NCBI GenBank assembly: GCA_019009955.1
Contig: CM032233.1
Location: 61,566,001-61,630,000 of the forward strand
Length of the DNA stretch: 64,000 nucleotides
Source: Riptortus pedestris
Taxonomy: Eukaryota > Arthropoda > Insecta > Hemiptera > Alydidae
Reading direction: 5' to 3'
The notes below the pieces were generated by a model, which was given only the letters and a program-made list of their open reading frames with translations, searched no databases and was not told the DNA's origin. Of this stretch, positions 23,106-32,245 are shown one piece after another (within the stretch, counting starts at the first letter, position 1; each line of letters starts with the position of its first letter). A program made the position numbers and the translations under genes.

Positions 23106-25146
23106 ATTTTCTAATTGTAGATTTATAGATCTAACATTTGCAATTTTAAAATAGTATTTGGTGCTTATAGCTGAAAGTTATGATTTTAAATGGATGCCTT
23201 TCAAATGCTAAATGTATATAGATAAACTACTGACATAACGTTTGACATCAAACTGACCAAAGGCTGTAAGACATAAGTTGTAAGTCCCTGTTAGAGGTTG
23301 GGTTGAACTCCTTTTTGCAAGTAGGAACTTACGCAATCTGCCATTTTATGCTTTGGTCTTGTCTGCCATATCGAAATTTAAAAGTTGGTACAACTATTTG
23401 GCCGTACAGAGGAAACTTCAGCAAAAAAATATTGTTTATATTATAATAATTATTATAGTATCTATCTATGTTCCTAGATGCTCAAAAAGTCACCAGATAG
23501 AATAAAAAAGGATATACAGTGACCTCTCATTATCTTAAAATTGATATTAAAAACAGGTCTCGACTGGAGGTCGCACTTGTTTGAGTCATTCCTCTGTAAC
23601 ATGCATAAAATGCTTAATGATAGATATTAGCTAGACTCAATATAAAAACTACAGCTTCGTGAATCACAAGATTTGCCAGTGACTTATTACCCACGAGTAA
23701 CTAAACGGAAGACTTAAATTAGTATATTTTAGTAAATTACCAGTCCCAAGGATATGATAAATGGTTTTAATATTCCTCCATGAAGCAGAAATACCGAATT
23801 TCATTGATATAAGTTAAAATTTGTAATACATTGTTATTAACGAATTTCCTCCCAAATATACACAGTGGTAAATTTACTTGGAACGTCTCTATGTTCACAG
23901 ATATTTTGTAATTAATTTTGTTTTCTATTCCTTCAAAATTAAAATTTAAAAATAAATACAATAATTTTTGCTGTATTTTCTAAAATGCATTTGATATGGT
24001 AATGTATTGAAATCACATATCAGAGCAAACATAAATAGGGTGAAGATTGAGTTATTTAATTTTTTAAAGTACAATAATAGTTTTAAATCAAATGACTTTT
24101 TCACCAGGTTTAGTAATTTTTCTATATACGTTTTTCATTAAAAAAAATATTCGTTCATTAAAACTCACCAGTCCCGCCACGAAGAGATGTGCCTGAAATA
24201 AAACAAGGCGTGATTTAATATGCAAGAGAGTTAATTCTTGAGCTAACTAAATCTAACACATATAAATAAACCCATATATTGAATAGATAACAAAAATTGA
24301 CAAACTGAAATGAGAAAGGAAGTATCTCCAAATATTCTTTAATTTTCTCTAATCCAATATGTGATCCGTAAAAATCAGAATATTAAATTTTCATCGATAG
24401 TTCATAAGAGAAGTACTTGGTTGAACGTGTATGTCTGTGAATGTTTATGTATATGGTTTCTTATTGATATTACTTTAGCTGACTGTGCAATGTTAACGTT
24501 GTAAAATATAACAACCTGATTACTTTAACAGTTCAGGGACGAGGTTCATATATTCTAATTGTGAAACCAAGAGTGCCATTCGTGTGTTATTTTATGTTGA
24601 AAGGAGCCCTGGTAAATTTATCCAGAAATATTCCAGCAATATTTAACTTTTTAAATATTTAACCATTATTTCTGTTAAATAATACTGAAAGTCAAGCGAA
24701 TACGTACTTAAGAAATCGATGCTTTTCAGCTTTCCTATCTCAGGGGTCATACACAAAATTGCGTGGTTTTGTCGAAGCATTTTATGGTATTATTACCTAC
24801 TTATTATTTTCATTATATCATAATGCAAACGATTATTGAACGTATATCGCAACGATAAAGCATTTACTTTAGCTACTTTTGTCATCTACGTGTCGGAAGA
24901 TGATCAGAACAGATACCTCCAAGAATATCACGAAGAAGGGAATTCATCCAGTTTTCAATCATATACCATTCAGGACCAAACCAGAAACACCATTATTACA
25001 GATTATGAAAAATTGTTCCATGACCTATAAAAGGGCCGTTACATTTATGGTTACAGGTGAAACACATATCGCAACGTTCCAAAAACCTCAACTCAAATTA
25101 AATGTATAGTAAGAAAAAATGCATAATAATTAGGATAAGAGTTTGT
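23106..25146. other. Unassigned sequence; holds a candidate microexon at 24169-24192
   Basis: No transposon ends recognised. Overlapping open frames at 24836-25109 show no motif. This is one of the longer stretches without HINE material. Confidence 0.45.
24169..24192 (-). other. Candidate 24-nt coding microexon
   Basis: On the minus strand a T-rich acceptor (TTGTTTTATTTCAG) is followed by 24 bases and then by donor GTGAGTTTT. The 24 bases are an exact multiple of three, keep an open frame (AHLFVAGL), and are about 60% G+C in surroundings that are mostly A+T. Both splice signals fit animal consensus. No neighbouring exon has been identified, so the gene is unknown and the call rests on splice signals and composition. 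Confidence 0.4.
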
Positions 25147-25266
25147 TAACAAAAAGAGAGAGAGAGAGAGAGAGAGAGAAGTATATTTAGTAGTATTAGT
25201 TTTTATCATCTACTAGGCGAGATTACTGGACATTTAAAGCTGATTTCTCTAAAGGAAAATCATCTA
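25147..25266 (-). repeat. (GA)n microsatellite plus HINE left-end remnant
   Basis: A GA run (about 25151-25178) is followed within 25 bp by TTTTATCATCTACTAGGCGAG and AGCTGATTTCTCTAAAGGAAAATC, a degenerate minus-orientation block and palindrome. Here GA stands roughly where other copies have TA. Confidence 0.65.
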
Positions 25267-26119
25267 AATTCTCGTGTAATTTGGAATTGCGAGATAATGG
25301 GAAATCTTCCATGCAGTTTTACAAAATCCACCTATATTTCGTGACAAAATGTTTTCCATTAACGTAACTGCTAAAAAAAATATCTCAAATGTAGAGGCTG
25401 TCTGATTCTTGCCATAAGAAGTTCTCTAAACATAAAAAACAATACATATTTTTGTAAGTAAGGAAACGTAAGGTTTTATCAAATACGTTGGAAATAAGTA
25501 AAGAGCTAGTTTCGTGACTCAACAACTCATGCTCATTACTCAGTAATAATAGTTCAGTATATTAATCCTACAAAGCCATGAGTTACTATATTCCTGAACA
25601 CAAGAAGCTCGGAGGTAATTTAAAGTGAAATTAATATCTTATGAATTTGACGGAGGGGATGAATCGTTTCCCTCTCGAGTCAGAAGATATCTGAGAGAAC
25701 CGTGCTTATATAACCCTTCAATACTTAAGACAACTGACGTCAGAAACCTAGTTATTAAAGTAATTGAATATCATTCGAAGAAAAGTCGATAGAGTTGAAA
25801 GCCATACTAGTTCCAATAAAGACTCCCTTGATGAAGCTTTTTTTAGGAATACGAACGTTATCTTAAAATAGTCTAATTGACTTGGAAGCAGGCCTCCTTC
25901 TAATTAATGGAAGGGAATTTCATCATGAACTTTTTATGGTTATTAAGAGGATCATTTTCCCGTTTCCTTGAAGATTTGGTAAGTCATTACCAAATTATAT
26001 TCCCACTGCTGTAGGTCTATATTAGCAATCTGATATTGAAATTAATTTAATCCGAGTTTAAATGTAATGAGCACTTATGCATTAGAATTTCTTCCCTTTC
26101 TGGAAATAATGTCCAAGGT
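25267..26119. other. Unassigned sequence
   Basis: No gene or repeat end recognised. Confidence 0.45.
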
Positions 26120-26213
26120 TTTTGTAATGAATGACTTTACAAAACATTCTTCAAATATCCATTGATCTCCCATAGTAGGCGATAAAAATGAGGTTTGCTG
26201 AAATATGTATGTA

Positions 26214-26275
<62 letters not shown>
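26120..26275 (+). repeat. HINE left block remnant and (TA)n
   Basis: CATTCTTCAAATATCCATTGATCTCCCATAGTAGGCGATAAAAATGAGGT keeps the conserved block in plus orientation, then (TA)n from about 26210. A second left block in minus orientation follows the mariner at 27121, so two left blocks face each other across the TA run. Confidence 0.7.
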
Positions 26276-26279
<4 letters not shown>

Positions 26280-27035
26280 TGGCAAATAAGTCCTTTCGGT
26301 TTTTTAAGTTGAAAGAAAACTATTGTATATTTTGAACATAATTTTTATTTTAATCTACAATGTAATGTCCATTATTTTCTATTACTTTACCCCATCTCTC
26401 CATCAGCTGAATAATCCCATGCTCATAGAATGTCTGTGGTTTATTAGCGAAAAAATGATCAAGGTGCTCCCTGACACCCTGTTCGTTTTCAAACCGTTTT
26501 CCACCTAAGGAAATTTGTAGAGACCGGAATAAGTGGTAGTCACTAGGAGCAAGGTCCGGTGAATAGGGAGGGTGGGGCAAAAGATCCCATCCAAGGGCTA
26601 ACAATTTGTTGCGGGTGACTAACGAAGTGTGGGGCCTGGCATTATCATGATGGAAGACGACACCCTTTCGATTTGCCAGTTCTGGGCGTTTTCGTCGAAT
26701 TGATTCATTCAATTTTGTTAATTGTGAGCAGTATAGAGTAGAATCGATTGATTTACCTTGTGGCAGCAGGTCATAAAAAATCACACCCTTGTAATCCCAC
26801 CATACAGAAAGCATTATCTTCTTTGGGTGCAATCCCGCTTTAGATGTGGTTCTAGGTGGTTCGTTGCTGGATAACAAACGCAATACTGACCTAATCTTAA
26901 CAAGTGTCGACAGACATAACTGTTTACATATTACAAATAGGATAAACAATCCTCTGTTGGGATTAATTGCATCACATAAATGTGACATATTGTAAACAAA
27001 ACATGAATACAAAAACCGAAAGGACTTATTTGCCA

Positions 27036-27039
<4 letters not shown>
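26276..27039 (-). mobile_element. mariner element, internally deleted, in a TA microsatellite
   Basis: Perfect 29-bp terminal inverted repeats (26276-26304 and 27011-27039) begin GGGTTGGCAAATAAGTCC, each next to TA. At 764 bp the unit is well below the roughly 1.3 kb of an intact mariner. Because both sides are (TA)n, the target duplication cannot be separated from the microsatellite. Confidence 0.92.
26350..26865 (-). pseudogene. mariner DD34D transposase, C-terminal half
   Basis: The open frame continues upstream to 27036, but transposase similarity starts at about residue 58 (NEPPRTTSKAGLHPKK). The catalytic motifs are all present: VWWDYKG (first Asp), HHDNARPH (second Asp) and SPDLAPSDYHLF (third Asp), with 34 residues between the second and third Asp, as in mariner. 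It ends VIENNGHYIVD with a normal 3' flank before the inverted repeat. The N-terminal DNA-binding region of roughly 170 residues is missing, replaced by 57 residues that probably come from the 5' untranslated part. The catalytic half is uninterrupted, so the deletion or insertion is recent, but DNA binding should be lost. Confidence 0.9.

Positions 27040-27120
<81 letters not shown>
27040..27120. repeat. (TA)n-(GT)n microsatellite
   Basis: About 60 bp of TA continuing into (GT)n. It is the right part of the TA tract split by the mariner. Confidence 0.92.
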
Positions 27121-27122
<2 letters not shown>

Positions 27123-27483
27123 TAGTTTTGAACGGACCTAAATTTCGTCATCTCCTTGATAGTATCAATGGACATCTGCTGATTTTTTTTTTTTTTTTTT
27201 TTTTTAAATGTTTCATGAGTAAAACTTCTACCCTCCCTTCTGGGAAATTTTCAATTCATTATTTACTTGGGAATGATTATTTTTTTCAAGAGTGTTTCTC
27301 GCATTTAAATATTTCTAACTATTATGAAAGTTAAATTCATTCTGTAATACAATTAATAGTTTTAAGGCATTTTGATATCTTAAAAAATAACGAGTATGTT
27401 CCCGTTATGTCCTATTCATATGAAGAAAAAACGTGTAACACAAGGGAAAATAAATTATAAATATTTGGAATCCTTTTGATCAT
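27121..27483 (-). repeat. Inverted duplication, left arm (HINE left block plus flank)
   Basis: Starts AGTTTTGAACGGACCTAAATTTCGTC, passes a poly-T run and CTTCTGGGAAATTTTCAATTC, and continues into sequence outside the element (TTTTAAGGCATTTTGATATC, then CCTTTTGATCATG). The reverse complement of the whole segment, flank included, is at 29166-29498. Confidence 0.8.
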
Positions 27484-27492
27484 GTATATGTA

Positions 27493-27496
<4 letters not shown>

Positions 27497-27551
<55 letters not shown>
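27497..27551. repeat. (TA)n microsatellite
   Basis: TA run between the left inverted arm and the Merlin-like element. Confidence 0.93.
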
Positions 27552-27553
<2 letters not shown>

Positions 27554-27624
27554 ACTAACGGAAGCGTTTTTTATTTTAACCTTAGCCCAAAATTACACGT
27601 CCTACATCAAAGTGAAGATTACTT

Positions 27625-28292
27625 GGTACTTGTGTATTATATCCACCACATTTTAGTTCCACTAGATGCACGCTAGAGTGCAGTACTGTTTTAAGTAGTA
27701 CGATTCATTGCCCGCAAGGGAGCTTATATTTACCTTATAACCTACTACGGGATTATAATGATAAATAAAAGAAAACACAATTTTTAAAAATAAAACATTT
27801 TATTCACATTTAGGCGGGAAATGTGTGGAAATACAATTTAAAATGCACTTATTGGACATTTTGAGTTGTTTTTTGCAAAAATTGACAGATGTCAATTCTT
27901 CGCACCAGCAGTAAATGAACTTAAATGCATTACAAAATGGAATTTTACTTCCTTCGAACCAAGTGCCAATCCGAACGCCGACTTGCTCACCACACTTTCT
28001 TACATTACTCTTCCAAAAGCCACATTTTTTTTTCCAATTATAAAGTTTCATACAATGTGTTTTAGAACACTTTCTTCTGATAGCTAAAATATTCCTCTCC
28101 TGTAAATATTTAACAGCGTCTTCTTCAGTCGTTGGCAAATCCCAAAGAGGCATTTTTAAAGGACTAAGAAACACTAAACAGCAAACGCAACTATGACAAA
28201 AGATAACCTCATTAGCCTGGGAGAGCTAGCGTCGCACTTCAGTAGCGCATTCTAGTGGAACTAAAATGTGGTGGATATAATACACAAGTACC
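27625..28292 (-). mobile_element. Merlin-like DNA transposon, deleted, with 8-bp target duplication
   Basis: Perfect inverted ends of about 42 bp (27625-27666 and 28251-28292) begin GGTACTTGTGTATTATATCC. The 8 bp outside are GATTACTT on the left and GATTATTT on the right, one difference, which fits the 8-bp duplication of Merlin elements. The 668-bp length and partial gene show an internal deletion. It lies between the two arms of the inverted duplication. Confidence 0.82.
27800..28174 (-). pseudogene. Merlin-type (IS1016/ISXO2-like) transposase, N-terminal part
   Basis: 124 residues are open. WDLPTTEEDAVKYLQERNI, then RRKCSKTHCMKLYNWKKKCGFW and VRIGTWFEGSKIP, then FIYCWCEELTSVNF, match the start of eukaryotic ISXO2-like proteins: a W.LP.TEE.AV.FLQ start, a Cys-bearing segment, GTWFE, and the Y.W region before the catalytic domain. 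The frame ends soon after (KCE), so the catalytic DDE region is lost, although the frame itself has no internal stop. It sits inside the 42-bp inverted repeats with the same orientation. Confidence 0.75.
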
Positions 28293-29165
28293 GATTATTT
28301 TTGTTAATGGTTCGAATAGAAACTGAATGTTATTTTAGTTTTAATCTTAATGTAAAGACCTAATACCTAGTACTAAAATTTCTGTTACCCATCTGAATTT
28401 TACAATGGAGAAGAACACTACGATTTCTAAGCTCAAAATCCTTTTATTATATACCTCTAGTCCATAATAAAATGGAATAGGTTTAATGAATGATAATGAC
28501 ACATGTAAGAGTGCTTTCAGCGATGTTGTATGTACGAGTTATTTGTTGGACTCATGAACTATAAATGAAAATGTCTCAGCTATGTTAATGTTAACTGGTG
28601 AATTGTCTACTGGTCATTTACTTAGTTAGGCAGCCTCTGCTTGACTGCTTTTTCAAGTCGTATTCATTATAGATTTTAAGCTTTATTTCATTTCTAGCAC
28701 TTATTGGTTAATGTCAATGTGAATTCACGTAAAGAGACCCATTAATTTGCTAAATTTAAGAATGTATTTAATGACACATTGGTTTAATGACACCAGTCCA
28801 TCTTATATATGAATTATCCATACAATTAAGCATAAAAGACAAGTGGCGTAGTCCGTGTCTCTGAAGTTGAGAATAAAGTATTTTATACAGCACACTCTAG
28901 GTGAATCCATTTTAAATCATCAAGGCCATGTTGCACAATGTTGTTCATTTTAAAATTTTTTTACTGGATACTGGTTGTTTACTGGATCATGTGCGTGAAA
29001 TATCACAACGACGCTATTTTAAACGACTATTCAATTTCTTAAGTATCCAATTTCCATTAGTCATTAATTGGAGATGTTGAGGGATATGTAAATTAGCAAA
29101 AAAAAAACAGACTCATTTTTTATATTTAATGCCAATGAACATTTTGTCGCCTAAGACATTGACCA
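28293..29165. other. Unassigned sequence inside the inverted duplication
   Basis: No gene recognised. It is the right half of the spacer between the inverted arms. Confidence 0.45.
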
Positions 29166-29495
29166 CGAGATCAAAAGGATTCCAAATATATATGTATTTT
29201 ATTTTCCCTTGTGTTACACGTTTTTTTTCTTAATATGAATGGCACATAACGGGAACATACTTGTTAATTTTTAACATATCAAAATGACTTAAAACTATTA
29301 ATTTTATTACGGAATGAATTAAATTATGAGTTAGATTGCTCATGAAAGAAAAAAAAAATCATTCCCAATGAATTGAAAATTTCCCAGAAGGGAAATCAGC
29401 TAGAAGTTGTACTCATGAAACAATTAAAAAAAAATAAATAAGCAGATGTCCATCGATACTATCAAGGAGATGACGAAAATGAGGTCCGTTCAAAA

Positions 29496-29498
<3 letters not shown>
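29166..29498 (+). repeat. Inverted duplication, right arm (flank plus HINE left block)
   Basis: Reverse complement of 27121-27483 with moderate divergence. It runs from ATCAAAAGGATTCC through CATATCAAAATGACTTAAAAC to GATGACGAAAATGAGGTCCG, and continues into (TA)n at about 29500. Similarity includes flanking sequence that is not part of the element, which shows a duplication of the locus. Confidence 0.8.
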
Positions 29499-29559
<61 letters not shown>

Positions 29560-29776
29560 TTTGAATGATATCAAGGTCGCCAATTTTGTTTATTACCAAA
29601 CTTGATATTAAAACTTAAAAAGTTCAATAACGGCTGTAATTGATCCAGGAAAAGGGGAGTGGTTAGAGGAACAATTTCGAAAATTCCAATTATCTCCATT
29701 ATTATATGTCCGATCGTAGAATGCAAAGGATTGTGTGTGTGTGTGTGTGTGCGTGTGTGTGAGTGTGTACCTGTGA

Positions 29777-29800
<24 letters not shown>
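29499..29800 (+). repeat. (TA)n, eroded HINE core, (GT)n
   Basis: (TA)n (about 29499-29556) continues into a degenerate core (GGTCGCCAATTTTGTTTATTACCAAAC and AAAATTCCAATTATCTCCATTATTATATG) that stops at a compound (GT)n near 29732-29798. The 3' half of the element is absent. Confidence 0.72.
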
Positions 29801-29808
<8 letters not shown>

Positions 29809-29927
29809 GTAATATTTATTATAATGTTATTCATTATCATTTAAGTTTTCCTGGTTTTGTTTCTAAAAAAAAAATGGTAGTTGTAAGTTTGTAAATTGAA
29901 TATTGTTTTTTAATGTAGGAAGGAGGA

Positions 29928-30085
29928 AAAAACTGGCTACGCTTCCACTATAACAATTTATTAAAACGGCAGAGCGCTTTCGATGCTGTGCATCATCGTC
30001 AGTGCCCGAAGGTCTTGGATGTTGACCTGACGGCTCTTGGAGCTGACACCAACTCAGATTATTGTTTTTGTTACAAATCATTTAG
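29928..30085 (-). repeat. Penelope-like tail remnant with hammerhead-like string
   Basis: The minus strand reads CTGACGATGATGCACAGCATC then GAAAGCGCTCTGCCG and TTTTAATAAATTGTTATAGT. GATGC-ACA-GCATC forms a 5-bp stem between a CUGANGA and a GAAA. The TTCGATG...CATC motif is shared with the hairpin at 20279-20480. Assignment to Penelope-like elements is inference from known tail motifs. Confidence 0.4.
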
Positions 30086-31242
30086 AACTCAAAAATATAG
30101 AGTGAATGGAATTTATAACTTGAAGTCTAGAACAAAGAGTACAATGTTATAGATTAAAATGTATTTTTCATTCTAAATAAAGCAGTTTTACGCTTTTAAG
30201 TAAAGTTGTTTGAATGAAGTAGGGATTGCTTTTTAACTGGGCTGGGGAATGAATGAATCAAGCTTCCCTGCTCTAAAGATATGCAAATGAGACGTTACGG
30301 TTGGACTGCAGGAAATTTATTCACATTATTAACTAATTATGAGACTAGTTATTCAGAAGCGCAGATACTGTTCATACTTCTGTAATCTCTTAAATGCAAT
30401 CTTTTATTTTATTTCTTACTAGTTGTTTTTCCTTGAAGGAAAAGTCATGACATTGCATGACGACGGGACATTTCATCATTATTTCTATATCATTGTGTTA
30501 GGTCAATAACAAATGCCGCCTTATCTCTTGTTTATATTGTACTTGCAGGAATTATCCCTAACACTTATCGAACTATTTTCTGCCACTTATTTCCACTGAA
30601 ATAACTGAGCATTCCCTAGGCATTTAGTTAGACACATTTTTCTTCAAGCGTTCGTTTTAAAGCATTCAAAGAAACAGCGGGACTCCAATGAGTAGGGGAG
30701 GGCTAACCCATGGAGCAATGAAATTCAAATAAATACGCGCTAAATACAAAAAAAAAAAAAAACAATTAACCTAACACATGTCTGGTTGAAATACACGTTT
30801 TTACTCGCGATTCCGTGTTTTATGTGGATTTTAATTTATATCCAGAATATGGAAGCTCGGCAAGCTCAACCTCGCATCACCTATTGGTACACAGTTACAT
30901 GTAAGAAAATAGAAGCTATAAAACTAATGGACAGTGATAACCTCAAAAAGTTACACATCAAAATCAACATAAAACACGGAATTGCGTTTAAAAACTCAGG
31001 TTGTTAGGTTACAATTTTCCCCAACTATGTTAATAATAAGTTGTATAAAAACGATTATGACAAATAATATGTGATAGCTACTAAAATAAATTAGTTCTAT
31101 CGTAACGTATTGAATAGGCTTCCTTGGATTACAACAGAGAAGGGAGACGAAGACTTGACGCCATGACTAGGCTCCACAAGCCCCAATATACGGTGATGTA
31201 ATAAGTCCCTTATTATTTAATTTCTTCACTGGTCAACAAATT
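30086..31242. other. Unassigned sequence
   Basis: The open frame at 30786-31007 has no recognisable domain. No repeat ends. Confidence 0.45.
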
Positions 31243-32026
31243 AAAAGTCTGTCACGCAGGGGCTGTGTAGGCTAAGCAGATTTCCCGCGTGAATTTTAAC
31301 AATAGATAAATCTATATTACGGTAGCACAACACCACCGAGAATATTAAGTGAATAAATACAAACGATAATAAGAAACTTCCGGACGGAAAGCATCTGAAA
31401 CATAAACAAACAGTTCTGCCAACTTCTTACCGGAAAGAAAAACAATTACTGTAATATATCTAAATATAACGTATTAATTTGATTGGAAACTATTTACTAT
31501 ATCTATTACTGTAATTTATAATGATTTACAATAATTTTTATGTCAATCAATCAAATTTAAATAGTCAAAAAACTTAAGAAGGGGGGGGGGGTCACCAGAA
31601 CATATTTCCGTTTTTCCCGTATAATAAATGTCTCTTGAAAACAATATTTGGTATTTAAGCTTCGAATGATATGGTTTATTACATAACCGAGTATTGTTTA
31701 TGTAACATGAGTAGAAGTGGGGGTTTGCTGAAGGCTGAAAAATGCAAATATCTCGGTTAATATTAAAAATAGGGAATGAATGTATATAACAATATTTATA
31801 GTAAATTTAATTTGTTATAGCATTGATATTATACATTTTTCCGATACGACGTATAGTAACGGAAATATTTCAAATTTTCAAAATTCTCCCCCTCTAAACC
31901 GCCCCTCCCCCTGGTCCGATTTCAGCCATTAACGAACTTGATCTTCCTTTGGTAAATGAATTAAATATCGAATTTGGTAACGATTAAACAATAATTGCAA
32001 TAATTGCGACCGCTAGAGCGGTAACA

Positions 32027-32124
<98 letters not shown>

Positions 32125-32245
32125 AACGGACCTCATTTTCGTCAACTCCTATGTAGGATCGATGGGCATTTGAAGAAAAATTTCGAAAATCGCGTCATGA
32201 GTACGACCTCAATTGATGATTTCCCTTCGGGGAAATCTGCTAAAA
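31243..32245 (-). mobile_element. HINE/DINE-1-like element, long form, full copy
   Basis: The minus strand runs from the palindromic end (TTAGCAGATTTCCCCGAAGGG, with a changed centre) through the block, a compound (GA)n-(TA)n tract (32031-32119), the core, and the extended 3' region with TAGTAAATAGTTTCCAATC to the hairpin end at 31243-31270. About 1003 bp. This uninterrupted copy gives the empty-site comparison for the nested insertion at 45 kb, through its TGAATATTAAGTGAATAAATACAAACG-like junction region near 31345. Confidence 0.82.
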
